Source of the DNA: Cyclobacteriaceae bacterium
GTDB taxonomy: Bacteria; Bacteroidota; Bacteroidia; Cytophagales; Cyclobacteriaceae
NCBI GenBank assembly: GCA_025055435.1
Contig: JANWWN010000014.1
Coordinates: forward strand, 1 to 46,730
Reading direction: 5' to 3'
DNA: 46,730 nt
Of the stretch, positions 15,306 through 24,884 are shown piece by piece. The translations under genes and the position numbers were made by a program. The first letter of the stretch is position 1; each line of letters opens with the position of its first letter. The notes beneath the pieces were generated by a model. The model was not told where the DNA came from. It made no database searches and saw only the letters and a list, made by a program, of their open reading frames with translations.

Positions 15306-16859
15306 TCACTCTGCTCGCGGCTCCACCAGAATGGTCCGTTCCCGCTCAACGGTTACCTGTCCCGGTTCATCACCCTTTCGTTTGCGCACGTACTTCCGTT
15401 CGGTAATCATAACCGGACACAAGCTTTCTGTTTTTCGTTTGGAGTACCATGCGGCCAGTTGTGCGGCTCGTTCAATTACTTCTTTAGGAAAAGGCTTGCC
15501 GGGCTGATGCCGGATGATAACATGCGAGCCGGGTACATCGCGGGCGTGAAGCCACAAATCGTTTTTATGCGCATGTTTAAAGGTTAGCGCATCATTATCA
15601 ACTGCCGACCGGCCGATCCGCACAACAAATCCCTGAACCACGACTTCGCGGTAGGGCAGGCGCTGCGCCCGTGGTTTATGGTTATCCCCAGTGGCAGGCA
15701 GGTTATTTCGGAAGCGCATCAACTGTTTAAGGTCTTTTATATTTTTCAGTTGAGCCTGTTGCAGCCTGAGTTCGTGCAGGTTGTGGTGCGCTTCTGCTAA
15801 TTGTTTTTGCAGGTGTTCAATTTCGATTTTTCTGTTGCGCGATTTTCGGTAATATATCTCCGCATTTTTTTGTGGACTCAATTCGGGATTCAGTTTGATG
15901 TGCACCGGCGTACCTGTGATGAAATTTGGCAGCACCACTTCTTTAGCGCCTGCTTCAATGGTGTGTAAGTGCGCCATGAGCAGATCGGCATACTCCCTGT
16001 ACGCGTCTTCCTGATTCAATTCGTTCAGCCTTGTGGAGAGTTTTTGTATAAGAGTTTCCGTTTCGCCTATGGCACGGCTGACGGAGTGCCCGGTTTGCGC
16101 ATACTCTTTTTGAAACGTGTAATGGCTCAGCCAGAGGGCATGAAAAGCAGTCAATGCATCCGTTGCCCGGTTAAATGTTTGTAAGGCATTTGGTTCATTC
16201 AACAGGGAAAGCCGCGGTCCCTCCTGGTCTTTAATAATTCGGAATTCCGGATGGTTCAGCTCGTGCAGTACCTGATGAAACAATTGCCATTTTTCTTCCG
16301 AATCTTTTCGATCAAAGTTTTGGCCCTCAAGATAATTCCAAACCGGTTTTCCGAAGGGAGCAAAATAGGTTTTCAGGTTATTCAGGTTTTCTTCAAATGC
16401 TGCGCGCGTGTAGTTTACTTTTTTACAAAGGGCATCCGGGTTGAGCTGAAGGTCGGCTGTAAGTTGTTTTTTGAATAACTCCGGCGTTGCACCGGATTTG
16501 AAGAGAATAATGTTGCTGCGATTGCCGTGCATTTTAAAGAGCAGTTGGGCATTGGATGAAAGCCGGAAGTAAAAACTGCGGTCGTTTTCAATGACCTCCA
16601 CCTTCTCAATTTTTTGTCCGATAAGTTCACCAAACAAGTCGATGCTGTTTTTTCGCGCACGCTGGAATTCTTTAGGGAAGGAGAGGCAAGAAAATACCGG
16701 CAGCAGCAATGCCCGAATAAAAAAAGCACGTTGGTTAACTTCAACCTGGATGACGAGTTCATCCTTAGCCTGGCTGAAGCACATGCTGATTACTCCGCCT
16801 TGCAGTTCGGCATGCAGTTCGCGGCACAGGGCTTTAAATAAAAAATAGTTGTTGTGCAT
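15306..16859 (-). CDS. rqcH: NFACT protein, RqcH-like ribosome quality-control factor
   Basis: The 517-residue protein has the NFACT-N domain at the start, a long charged coiled-coil middle (about 240-380) and a C-terminal NFACT-R domain with DLWLHARDVPGSHVIIRH. Homologues bind stalled 50S subunits with peptidyl-tRNA and direct C-terminal Ala tailing (RqcH); older annotation is fibronectin-binding protein. An Asp93-Arg94 pair in VIENDRSFYF sits close to the functional DR pair of B. subtilis RqcH, which I infer to be equivalent. It is convergent with pyk and probably monocistronic. Confidence 0.85.
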   Translation of the reverse strand: MHNNYFLFKALCRELHAELQGGVISMCFSQAKDELVIQVEVNQRAFFIRALLLPVFSCLSFPKEFQRARKNSIDLFGELIGQKIEKVEVIENDRSFYFRLSSNAQLLFKMHGNRSNIILFKSGATPELFKKQLTADLQLNPDALCKKVNYTRAAFEENLNNLKTYFAPFGKPVWNYLEGQNFDRKDSEEKWQLFHQVLHELNHPEFRIIKDQEGPRLSLLNEPNALQTFNRATDALTAFHALWLSHYTFQKEYAQTGHSVSRAIGETETLIQKLSTRLNELNQEDAYREYADLLMAHLHTIEAGAKEVVLPNFITGTPVHIKLNPELSPQKNAEIYYRKSRNRKIEIEHLQKQLAEAHHNLHELRLQQAQLKNIKDLKQLMRFRNNLPATGDNHKPRAQRLPYREVVVQGFVVRIGRSAVDNDALTFKHAHKNDLWLHARDVPGSHVIIRHQPGKPFPKEVIERAAQLAAWYSKRKTESLCPVMITERKYVRKRKGDEPGQVTVERERTILVEPRAE

Positions 16860-16899
16860 ACCGCTTACCAGGCAAAGTTCAAGTTCTGCCGTTCAGGCA

Positions 16900-17661
16900 T
16901 TAAAGGTCAATGCGCAGGCCGTCCCAGGCCAGCCCTATGTTGTGGGGTAGTTCTTTTTCAACCGCGCGGTGCAGGCCAAGTTTGTGGCTGATGTGCGTGA
17001 AGTAGGTTTTTTGTGCTCCAATACGTTGTGCCATTAGCACGGCCTCGTCCAGATTAAAATGCGAAATATGGGGCTCGCGTTGCAATGCGTTGAGTACCAG
17101 CACCCGCACGCCTTTAATACGTTCCATTGTTTCTTCAGGTATCTGATTGGCATCAGTAATGTAGGCAAAACTGCCTATGCGAAAACCCAGCACAGGAAGT
17201 TTGTAATGATAAACCGGTAGCGGAATAATTTCCAGATGCTGCACTGAAAATGAACGAGTAGTTAATGCATGCAACTGAAGACGCGGCAACCCGGGATAAT
17301 TGTCGGGCCCGAAAATATAAGCAAAGTCCTGTTTGAGTTGATTTAAGGTAGCTTCACTGCCATACACGGGCATGTGCATGTTTTGTTTGAAATTGAAAGC
17401 CCGCACATCATCCAGGCCGGCCGTATGATCGCGGTGTGCATGGGTAAACAATACGGCATCGAGGCGCTGGATGTTCTCGCGTAGTATTTGCTGACGGAAG
17501 TCCGGACCCGTGTCAATCACCAGACTCAGGCTGCCGTTTTGAATATGCACAGATGACCGCAGACGTTTATCACGGAAATCTACCGAGGTACACACCTCAC
17601 AATCGCACCCGATTACGGGTACGCCTTGTGATGTGCCGGTGCCAAGGAAGGTGATGGTCAA
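16900..17661 (-). CDS. MBL-fold metal-dependent hydrolase (PhnP-like)
   Basis: The 253-residue protein has a metallo-beta-lactamase fold. It starts TFLGTGTSQGVPVIGCDC, contains DTGPDFRQQ and the zinc or manganese motif THAHRDHTAGLDD, and carries a further His at ITDANQI and THISHKLG. The CDCEVC pair near the start is typical of PhnP-type phosphodiesterases that bind an extra zinc. In Bacteroidota members are annotated simply as MBL-fold hydrolase; the substrate is unknown. The start must be TTG at 17661, since the next upstream ATG runs into a TAG after one codon and the first strand begins at once. Confidence 0.85.
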   Translation of the reverse strand: MTITFLGTGTSQGVPVIGCDCEVCTSVDFRDKRLRSSVHIQNGSLSLVIDTGPDFRQQILRENIQRLDAVLFTHAHRDHTAGLDDVRAFNFKQNMHMPVYGSEATLNQLKQDFAYIFGPDNYPGLPRLQLHALTTRSFSVQHLEIIPLPVYHYKLPVLGFRIGSFAYITDANQIPEETMERIKGVRVLVLNALQREPHISHFNLDEAVLMAQRIGAQKTYFTHISHKLGLHRAVEKELPHNIGLAWDGLRIDL

Positions 17662-17704
17662 GGCCTAATGCATGTTAAAGTTTAGAAACCCAATTCGCCT
17701 GGTT

Positions 17705-17974
17705 TCAGGATTTGGTTTCGGTTTGAAATAATTCTTCGTACAACCTGCGGCTCTTTTCCGAAAAGCGCTCGGTATTCAGGTCAACCGATTTCAGGATTTC
17801 CAGAATGGCGTTAATTTTTCCTTCGGTGGTATAAAATTTATTAACAACAATAATTTTCTGATCACGCAGCAAACAGTGCCCCGATTTAAAATTGCCTTTT
17901 TCATAACGCAGGGTGTAATCGGATTCAGCAATCATGTCCTCCAGCCTGGTAAGAAACGTAGTGGTATATTTCAT
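17705..17974 (-). CDS. Small conserved Bacteroidota protein of unknown function
   Basis: An 89-residue soluble protein that begins KYTTTFLTRLEDMIAESDYTLRYEKGNFKSG and continues with a VVNKFYTTEGKINAILEIL block. I recall near-identical small proteins in many Bacteroidota genomes, always without assigned function. It has no signal peptide, membrane span or known catalytic motif. It is divergent from miaA (85-base gap) and precedes the MBL-fold hydrolase by 43 bases on the same strand. Confidence 0.75.
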   Translation of the reverse strand: MKYTTTFLTRLEDMIAESDYTLRYEKGNFKSGHCLLRDQKIIVVNKFYTTEGKINAILEILKSVDLNTERFSEKSRRLYEELFQTETKS

Positions 17975-18047
17975 GGTAACGTGTACTGAACGGTGCGAAG
18001 ATAACTGAATTTAACCTTTGCCGATACCAGGTAAGAGTCCTTAACGG

Positions 18048-18055
18048 TACTTTTG
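18048..18055 (+). promoter_or_regulatory. -7 box TACTTTTG abutting the miaA start
   Basis: TACTTTTG matches TAnnTTTG exactly and ends four bases before the GTG start of miaA. If used, transcription would begin at or within a few bases of the start codon, giving a leaderless or nearly leaderless mRNA. No TTG stands 19 to 21 bases upstream, so the call is tentative. Confidence 0.35.
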
Positions 18056-18059
18056 TTTC

Positions 18060-18959
18060 GTGAACAGGGAAAAGAAACTCATCGTTATCACCGGGCCAAC
18101 AGCTTCGGGTAAAACCTGCGCGGCTATACGCCTTGCGCAGCATTTTCAAACCGAAGTGGTTTCGGCCGACTCGCGACAGGTATATCGTGAACTGAAAATC
18201 GGGGTGGCGCGTCCTGCGGATGAGGAGCTGAAACAGGTCAGGCATCATTTTATTGCTTCGCACTCTATTCATCAGCCGCTGGATGCCGCACAATTCGCTG
18301 AGGAAGCCATGAGTGTTTTGAATGCACTTTTTGAAAAATATGCTTCAGTTATGGTGTGCGGAGGCTCCGGATTGTACCTCCGTGCATTGCTCGAAGGTTT
18401 TGATGACATACCCGAAATTCCTGATGAGGTGCGCGAGGAAATCCAACGCCAGTACCGGCTGAACGGACTATCCTGGCTACAACAACAAATGGCTCTTCAC
18501 GATGAACAGGCTTTACAACAAATAGACCGACACAATCCGCAACGATTGATGCGCGCCCTGGAAGTGAAGCTGCACACCGGAAAATCCATCCGCGAATTTC
18601 AAACAGGTAAAAGAAAAGAGCTTCCCTGGTCAGTTGTTAAAATCGGACTGGAACTGCCGCGAAAGGATTTGTATCAGCGTATTGACCAGCGCGTAATTTC
18701 GATGGTGGAGCAGGGTTTATTTGCTGAAGCCGAACAACTCTTTGCTCACCGCCATCTCACGCCGCTTCAAACCGTAGGCTATGAAGAAGTGTTTGATTTT
18801 ATGGAAGGAAAGCACAGCTATGAAGAGGCGGTCCGACTGATTCAACGCAACACCCGTCGTTATGCCAAGCGTCAGTTAACGTGGTTCAGGCGTGATTCAG
18901 ACATCCATTGGGTACATCCGGATAATTTGGAAGAGATGATAAAAATATCAACCGTTTAA
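18060..18959 (+). CDS. miaA: tRNA dimethylallyltransferase
   Basis: MiaA adds a dimethylallyl group to A37 of tRNAs that read codons beginning with U. The 299-residue protein has the P-loop GPTASGKT near the start, DSRQVYRELKIG, GGSGLYLRAL, the tRNA-binding HNPQRLMRALEV block and QRNTRRYAKRQLTWFRR near the end. The start is GTG at 18060. It is divergent from the small unknown gene at 17705. Length is typical. Confidence 0.97.
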   Translation: MNREKKLIVITGPTASGKTCAAIRLAQHFQTEVVSADSRQVYRELKIGVARPADEELKQVRHHFIASHSIHQPLDAAQFAEEAMSVLNALFEKYASVMVCGGSGLYLRALLEGFDDIPEIPDEVREEIQRQYRLNGLSWLQQQMALHDEQALQQIDRHNPQRLMRALEVKLHTGKSIREFQTGKRKELPWSVVKIGLELPRKDLYQRIDQRVISMVEQGLFAEAEQLFAHRHLTPLQTVGYEEVFDFMEGKHSYEEAVRLIQRNTRRYAKRQLTWFRRDSDIHWVHPDNLEEMIKISTV

Positions 18960-19026
18960 CCTCGATACCCTACCACGATTTCAGTTGCTGCATGCGATGG
19001 TTAGCCTTTACTATCTTGCAGCCGCA

Positions 19027-20301
19027 ATGCCCGGAAAGATTTTAATCGTAACCTATTACTGGCCGCCATTGGCCGGCAGTGGTGTACAGCGCTGGTTAAA
19101 ATTCGTTAAGTACCTGCCAGACTTTGGATGGAAGCCTTATGTATGTACACCTGAAAATCCGGCATTCGACCTCAAAGATGAGTCATTGGAAAAAGATGTT
19201 CCAACTGAAGCGGAAGTTTTACGTCTTCCCATCTGGGAACCTTACCACTTGTTCAGGAGGTCACGAAAGGATGAGCGAGGCACAACGGATTTATTTTTCA
19301 CCGGTAACAAGTCATTTGCCGGAAAAATCGCCACCTTTATTCGCGGGAATTTCCTGATTCCTGATCCGCGCATTTTCTGGGTTGCACCAGCCTCCCGGTT
19401 TCTGGAGGATTTTATCCATCATGAAAAAATTTCTCATCTGGTAACAACCGGTCCACCGCATTCCATGCATCTGATCGGACTCAGGCTGAAAAAGAAAATT
19501 CCCACGTTACAATGGATTGCCGATTTTCGTGATCCGTGGAGTGAGTGGCATCTGTTGGATGAACTGGGCGTGATGAGGCCGGTAAAAAAAATTCACCGTC
19601 ATCTGGAAAGAAAAGTACTTCTTTCAGCCGACAAGGTTCTTACCGTTACGCCTCACCTTGCCGATCGATTTACTGAACTGGGTAATCGTAGCGTAGTTTG
19701 CATTACCAACGGTTACGATGAGGAAGACCTTAAATCGTTGAGTCATAAACGATCAGAGCTATTTACCATCCGGCACATTGGCCTGTTACACGATGCCTGG
19801 CCCTTCATGGAAGCGCTGAAGCAGGTGGCTGAAGAATCCGAAAGCTTTCGGCAGTCGGTGAAAATCGAATTTATTGGTGCAGTACATCCCGGTTTTCGTT
19901 CACGGGTGGAGCAGGAACAGACACTAAGCACGTTTATCCGCTTTCTTCCTTACTTGCCGCATGAAACGCTGGCCCAAGTGTACGCCGTAACCGATGTATT
20001 GTTGCTGGTTATACCCGATGTGCCATTGGCCAAAGCCTACTTGCCGGGAAAAATGTTTGAGTACCTGGCTGCCAAACGACCTGTCATCGGGCTGGGCCCG
20101 GAAGATGGCGATGCAGCGGATGTTTTAAAACAAACGGGATGCGGACACATGATTGAATGGAAAAAAGTACAGGGAATAAAAGAACGAATACTTACTTACT
20201 ACAGCGCGTGGACAAATGGTCAGGAACTTGCCACGCAGGGTGCCCCGCAGTTCAGCAGAAAAAATCTTACCGCCCGCCTGATTGAGGAGCTGGGCCGGTA
20301 A
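19027..20301 (+). CDS. Glycosyltransferase, GT-B fold (GT4-like)
   Basis: The 424-residue protein starts MPGKILIVTYYWPPLAGSGVQ, a typical GT-B donor-domain opening with the PPxxGSGVQR loop. It holds WIADFRDPWSEW in the middle and a C-terminal acceptor or nucleotide domain with FEYLAAKRPVIGLGP, where the Glu of FEYL is the conserved sugar-nucleotide contact. It likely transfers a sugar in surface-polysaccharide assembly. An upstream in-frame start at 18985 is rejected because it precedes the natural first strand and lies over a poor -7-like box (TATCTTGC). It is convergent with the flippase gene. Confidence 0.85.
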   Translation: MPGKILIVTYYWPPLAGSGVQRWLKFVKYLPDFGWKPYVCTPENPAFDLKDESLEKDVPTEAEVLRLPIWEPYHLFRRSRKDERGTTDLFFTGNKSFAGKIATFIRGNFLIPDPRIFWVAPASRFLEDFIHHEKISHLVTTGPPHSMHLIGLRLKKKIPTLQWIADFRDPWSEWHLLDELGVMRPVKKIHRHLERKVLLSADKVLTVTPHLADRFTELGNRSVVCITNGYDEEDLKSLSHKRSELFTIRHIGLLHDAWPFMEALKQVAEESESFRQSVKIEFIGAVHPGFRSRVEQEQTLSTFIRFLPYLPHETLAQVYAVTDVLLLVIPDVPLAKAYLPGKMFEYLAAKRPVIGLGPEDGDAADVLKQTGCGHMIEWKKVQGIKERILTYYSAWTNGQELATQGAPQFSRKNLTARLIEELGR

Positions 20302-20312
20302 AAAATCTACGC

Positions 20313-21800
20313 TCAATTCCCCTTTAACTGACTGATTATCCTGTTTAACATCCGGTTCATGTCTTCCGAGCATTTGGTAAGTATAATCAAACTGCCAAAC
20401 ACAAGGGTAATGAGGAAGGACCGGAGCATCATATCCAAAATAACTGCATCCATTTCAGGTGTCAGGTAATTCACAAACAATGTCAACAGGCTTATTGAAA
20501 ATACTTTAAGTGTGGCAAGGCCGAAAGGTTGGATTCGGAATTTGTACCAGATGAAAAAGTATTTAACAGCATTAAAAATGAGCATGGCCGCACACGAGCC
20601 AATAGCTGCGCCTGTTATACCATAAGCAGGGATAAGAATCAGATTCAATAAAATTACAACCAGGGCCAGTGTCATCAACAAAATGATATTGAATGCGTAG
20701 TAGCGCGACAGCACAATAATTTCACTACTTGGACCGAACAACATGTCGATTAACTTGCCCAAACCAATTAAAAACACCACATAAAATCCTTGTTCAAATG
20801 TTTCACCCTTTGGCATAAGCGCGTAAACATTATGCAGGTTGACGCTAATGCCAATCAATAATAGTGCGCCAACGATAAACAGGTTAATGGATACGCTTTT
20901 ATAAAGTCGTTCAATCTCATGCAGATTATGGTCTTTAAAAGCCTGGGCAATCAGCGGCATTACGGTTTGCGACATGGCCCGCTTGGGAATCTCAATTACG
21001 GTAGCTATGTAAAACGAAGTAGTATAGATGGCATTGGCCGTAAAGCCGGTCATGCCGGCTACCATCAGACTGTCTATCTTTCCGATTAAGGCCATGCTTC
21101 CGCTGCTGATAAAGCTCAGGCTGCTGAAACGAAATATTTCGGGCAGATGTGCGGATTGAATTACCGTTTTGTCGAATCGAAGTGTAAAATGCCCGGGCAG
21201 AATTAAGCTGAGCAACAAAATAGCTGCAGCACCGGCATAGATAAATATATGTCCTGTTATAAGCTGATGAAAACTGATGAACTCCAGAAAATAAAAAAAT
21301 ACCAGTAATGCCTGCAATAACCGGGTAAATACTTCGCGTACAAAGTTTGGAAAAGCTACCTTGAGTAACGAACGCGAATAGGCTTCGATGACGGCCATGA
21401 ACATGAATGAAGCGGTGAGCCACAACACCACGTGAAGGTAAGGCGACAGCACTTCGGCTTTGTTACCGAAGAGTGACAAGACCGCATCTTTAAAGGAAAA
21501 AAGCAAAACTGAAAAAATCAGGAAGGCGAAAAACGAAAACAATAACATCGTGGTTACGAAACTACTGGCCTGCCTGCCGGTGGAATTGAAATGCGGATAG
21601 AATCGGGTAATGCTCTGGGCCAGCCCGGCTTGTGCAAAAGGTGCAAAAAGCAACGCTGCATCAAGAATAGTTCGGAGTAAACCGATTTGTTCTGTAGTAA
21701 GATAAGCCGGATAAAGATAAAGCAGATTGATGTACCCAATCACCACACCGGCATAGGCCATTATGGATGTAAAAATACTTTGTCTTATAACTACACCCAT
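20313..21800 (-). CDS. Oligosaccharide flippase (Wzx/MOP family)
   Basis: The 495-residue protein is very hydrophobic, with about 12 to 14 membrane segments, and starts QSIFTSIMAYAGVVIGYINLLYL, the usual opening of polysaccharide-transport proteins of the MOP superfamily. Such proteins flip lipid-linked oligosaccharides across the inner membrane. It lies 8 bases after the methyltransferase gene and close to glycosyltransferases, which supports a role in export of a surface glycan unit. The exact substrate is unknown. Confidence 0.85.
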   Translation of the reverse strand: MGVVIRQSIFTSIMAYAGVVIGYINLLYLYPAYLTTEQIGLLRTILDAALLFAPFAQAGLAQSITRFYPHFNSTGRQASSFVTTMLLFSFFAFLIFSVLLFSFKDAVLSLFGNKAEVLSPYLHVVLWLTASFMFMAVIEAYSRSLLKVAFPNFVREVFTRLLQALLVFFYFLEFISFHQLITGHIFIYAGAAAILLLSLILPGHFTLRFDKTVIQSAHLPEIFRFSSLSFISSGSMALIGKIDSLMVAGMTGFTANAIYTTSFYIATVIEIPKRAMSQTVMPLIAQAFKDHNLHEIERLYKSVSINLFIVGALLLIGISVNLHNVYALMPKGETFEQGFYVVFLIGLGKLIDMLFGPSSEIIVLSRYYAFNIILLMTLALVVILLNLILIPAYGITGAAIGSCAAMLIFNAVKYFFIWYKFRIQPFGLATLKVFSISLLTLFVNYLTPEMDAVILDMMLRSFLITLVFGSLIILTKCSEDMNRMLNRIISQLKGN

Positions 21801-21808
21801 CGGTTTTA

Positions 21809-22519
21809 TCAGGGTTTAAACCAGAAAACGGTATCCGTTAATCCGGTGGTAGTGAAAATTTTTTTCCATCCATGAAGTAATTCATGCACGTGCCGGTATC
21901 GCACACGTTCGGCATTATCCAGTATCAGAAATCCATCCGGCTTTAACTTGGGTATGGCCTCCATGACACAGTTGGTGCGGGCACGGCCATCCACTAAAAT
22001 ATAGTCAAAGTGTTCATCCGGATAATTTCGGATACTGCTGTAATATTGGATAAAAGCCTCGTTATTGCCAGCGGGAAGCACATAATCATCATAAGAATTT
22101 TGCGGAAGGGTATAAGTTTGATTCGGATCGGGCAGGATGAGATGATACTGTACGTTTGTAAAATTTCTTTTCGACAACTCGTTTCGTACCACTTTAAACC
22201 AGGCCGCATCGTGCTCCACACTTACAAGCTGCCGGCTACGGGCTGCCAGAAAAAGTGTACTTTTTCCACTGCCAAACTCGAATCCCGTCATTTCCCTTGT
22301 AATCAGTTCATCGAGTATTTCTACTGCAGCAGGAGTGAGCCAGGGTGTGGGCTCATTATACCAGGGCAACATGAGTAATTTGGTATAGCTTTTAAGCAGA
22401 GGCCGCAGTATTCGATACCGCAGGTAAAGCATGGCATTTGTCTTATCGTGAAAATAATTTTGCTGAATAAACTTGCGTCTTGCGGCTATTTGGCTGGCTG
22501 TAAGGTACCTGTTATTCAT
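21809..22519 (-). CDS. Class I SAM-dependent methyltransferase
   Basis: The 236-residue protein has a Rossmann methyltransferase core: motif I TGFEFGSGKSTLFLAA, the acidic motif II LVSVEHDAAWF, then DYILVDGRARTN and LKPDGFLILDNAER. The substrate is unknown; sugar or glycolipid methylation is likely from the neighbours. The ATG at 22517-22519 is used rather than the TTG two codons earlier. It overlaps the end of the upstream glycosyltransferase by 8 bases, so coupling is likely. Confidence 0.8.
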   Translation of the reverse strand: MNNRYLTASQIAARRKFIQQNYFHDKTNAMLYLRYRILRPLLKSYTKLLMLPWYNEPTPWLTPAAVEILDELITREMTGFEFGSGKSTLFLAARSRQLVSVEHDAAWFKVVRNELSKRNFTNVQYHLILPDPNQTYTLPQNSYDDYVLPAGNNEAFIQYYSSIRNYPDEHFDYILVDGRARTNCVMEAIPKLKPDGFLILDNAERVRYRHVHELLHGWKKIFTTTGLTDTVFWFKP

Positions 22520-23726
22520 GATCAAGGCTGTTATACAGGTCAGTCAGTATCCGGCTGGTATGCTCCCAGTTCCAGGCACCGTTAAGGGTTGCGTTTACTC
22601 CGTTTGTGCCAAGAGTTTTACATAGTTCGGGGTTGTGAAATAATTCTAAGATTTTTGAAGCGCAATCGGCTGTATCTTCATCGCGGTAAATCAGTCCCGC
22701 CCGGGTAGCTTCCACGATGCGCTTTAGCGGAAAGCAGGAGCTTACGATCAGCGGCTTACCCGCCATCATCGCCTGAAACAACTTGTGTGGAATTGTATGA
22801 TTAGTATGTGCATTGGATTTATGCGGAATGATATTCACATCGGCATAGTGCATCAGCGAGTAAAAGCGGTTAAAAGGCTGATGACCATAAAAAAATACCT
22901 GCTTTTCCAGGCCATGTTGTTTAACGAGCTTGTGCAGATAATTCATTACCGCAGCATTGCCCTTGCCGGATATCACAAAATGAATGGGTTGATTTTTTAG
23001 CAAGGCCATCGCTTCAATAACCGTATCTACTCCGCGGTGCGGACCGATGTTTCCGGTATAGGCGACAATGAAGTTGCCTTTGTGCTTATCATATACATCC
23101 GGGAATAAGGGTTGTTGAATAAAGGATTTCTCTTCCGTGTTGGTAACCACTACAACTTTTTCCTGTTCAATACCATAGTCCCGTAGCAACCTTTCGCGCA
23201 TTTCTTCCACCACCGCTATTACTTTGTCGGCCTCCTTAACAGCGCGTCCCTCGTGTTTCCGCCATCTTTCCGGATTCATGAACAACTTGTTTTTCAATTG
23301 GGCTAAAGGATTTTTCTTCCAAGAAAACCAAACACCGAGGGCATCCGGATAATTTTCGTGTAGGTCAACAACTACGCGGATGCCTGATTTTCTTTTTACC
23401 CTTAGGGCCGTTCCTGCCAGCGGCAAATCGTGTACATGCAGAACATCGATTTGATTTTCGGCTATCCACCTTGCAATGTGATAGTAGAATACCGGATGAA
23501 GAAAGCTAACCGACAGGATGATGTCCCAGAAGGCGAGCCAAAAGGTTGAACTTCCGCCATCAATCCGGGTTATCTGTATGCCATCCGCTGAATCATATTT
23601 TTTTTCGCCTGCTCTTCTAATACAAAGCAGAAAAACCTTATGACCTGCTGCAAGTAGCGCCTTAGCTTCTTTATGGACCCGCACATCGGAAGGATAGGGG
23701 GCATTGAGCAGCATTCCGATGTTCAT
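22512..23726 (-). CDS. Family 4 glycosyltransferase
   Basis: The 404-residue GT-B protein begins MNIGMLLNAPYPSDVRVHKEA. It contains LHVHDLPLAG, DLHENYPD, NTEEKSF, AYTGNIGPHRGVDTVIEA, and a C-terminal block KLFQAMMAGKPLIVS, in which the domain lacks the more common E-x7-E pair in plain form. It resembles enzymes that act after WecB-like epimerases on ManNAc or related sugars. The frame extends 11 codons further upstream, but the ATG at 23724-23726 starts the first strand. A weak -7 box (TTTCTTTG) lies about 30 bases before it. It is divergent from the wecB-like gene. Confidence 0.85.
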   Translation of the reverse strand: MNIGMLLNAPYPSDVRVHKEAKALLAAGHKVFLLCIRRAGEKKYDSADGIQITRIDGGSSTFWLAFWDIILSVSFLHPVFYYHIARWIAENQIDVLHVHDLPLAGTALRVKRKSGIRVVVDLHENYPDALGVWFSWKKNPLAQLKNKLFMNPERWRKHEGRAVKEADKVIAVVEEMRERLLRDYGIEQEKVVVVTNTEEKSFIQQPLFPDVYDKHKGNFIVAYTGNIGPHRGVDTVIEAMALLKNQPIHFVISGKGNAAVMNYLHKLVKQHGLEKQVFFYGHQPFNRFYSLMHYADVNIIPHKSNAHTNHTIPHKLFQAMMAGKPLIVSSCFPLKRIVEATRAGLIYRDEDTADCASKILELFHNPELCKTLGTNGVNATLNGAWNWEHTSRILTDLYNSLDHE

Positions 23727-23792
23727 GTTTATTCCGTGATAAAAAATAATTTTGGGCAAAGAAAAGGAATTTTAACAATCAAACGCTGAACT

Positions 23793-24884
23793 GTGCATAT
23801 TACCCTGGTAGCCGGAGCCCGTCCTAATTTCATAAAAATTGCTCCCATTATTCGCGCTCTCGATACGTACAATGAAAAATACGGACGTGCATTCTTTCAT
23901 TGGCGCATGGTTCATACCGGACAACATTACGATGATAAAATGAGTGATATTTTTTTCAGGGAGCTTGGCATCCCCACTCCCCATTCTAACCTGGGTGTAG
24001 GCTCCGGCTCACAGGCCGAACAAACCGCCCGGATTATGATGGCTTTCGAAAAAGAACTGATAGAAAATGCCACCGACCTGGTGGTTGTTGTAGGCGATGT
24101 TAATTCCACCATGGCCTGTGCCATCACTGCTAAAAAACTTAACCTGAAAGTAGCCCATGTGGAAGGCGGGCTGCGCTCACGCGACCGTACCATGCCGGAG
24201 GAAATCAACCGCATCGTTACCGATTCGGTTGCTGATTATTTCTTCACTACTTCGGTAAGCGCCGGTGCCAATCTTATCTGTGAAGGTATGTTACCCGAAC
24301 AGATTTTCTTTGTGGGTAACACCATGATTGATACATTGGCTGCCAACCTCCATAAGGCGCGCAAACCGGCTCTTTGGGACCGGCATCAGCTCACCGCCCG
24401 TCATTACCTGCTTCTTACCCTGCATCGCCCTGCCAATGTTGATGATAAAACCAGGCTCAACCGTTTATTAAGTGAAATTTCGGCCCTGGCTGCTCCACTT
24501 CCTATTGTATTTCCGGTGCATCCGCGAACAAGAAATAAAATAAATGAGTTGACTGTGCCTAATCTCATCTGCAGCGAACCGTTGGGTTATCTGGAGTTTA
24601 TCTATCTCATGCATCATAGTGCCGGCGTCATAACCGACAGCGGAGGCGTGCAGGAGGAGACTACCTGGATGGGCATTCCTTGTGTAACACTGCGAACCAC
24701 CACCGAACGGCCGGAAACCGTGAGCATTGGAACAAATGAGGTTATTGGTGACGACTCGGAAAAGCTTTGTCATGCGCTTCAACTCATCATCTCGGGTAAA
24801 TGGAAAAAGGGAAGTATTCCTGAACTGTGGGATGGCCGGGCGGCTGAAAGAATCGTGAATATTCTGTCCCAGCTTACCCTTTAA
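23793..24884 (+). CDS. wecB: UDP-N-acetylglucosamine 2-epimerase (non-hydrolysing)
   Basis: The enzyme interconverts UDP-GlcNAc and UDP-ManNAc for surface glycans. The 363-residue protein starts HITLVAGARPNFIKIAPI and keeps the catalytic set: Asp102 (VVVVGDVNS), Glu124 (HVEGGLRSR), Glu136 or Glu137 in MPEEINR and His211 (LTLHRPANVDD), matching E. coli Asp95, Glu117, Glu131 and His213. It ends with DSGGVQEE and CVTLRTTTERPE. The start is GTG at 23793. No UDP-ManNAc dehydrogenase is seen in the window. Its 3' end overlaps the convergent ruvC by 11 bases. Confidence 0.95.
   Translation: MHITLVAGARPNFIKIAPIIRALDTYNEKYGRAFFHWRMVHTGQHYDDKMSDIFFRELGIPTPHSNLGVGSGSQAEQTARIMMAFEKELIENATDLVVVVGDVNSTMACAITAKKLNLKVAHVEGGLRSRDRTMPEEINRIVTDSVADYFFTTSVSAGANLICEGMLPEQIFFVGNTMIDTLAANLHKARKPALWDRHQLTARHYLLLTLHRPANVDDKTRLNRLLSEISALAAPLPIVFPVHPRTRNKINELTVPNLICSEPLGYLEFIYLMHHSAGVITDSGGVQEETTWMGIPCVTLRTTTERPETVSIGTNEVIGDDSEKLCHALQLIISGKWKKGSIPELWDGRAAERIVNILSQLTL

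Noticed and set aside
15283-15341. Inverted repeat AGCGGGAACG / CGTTCCCGCT between pyk and rqcH
   Set aside because: The arms are about 40 bases apart, one lies inside the rqcH-like coding region, and no T run follows, so it is not a convincing terminator.
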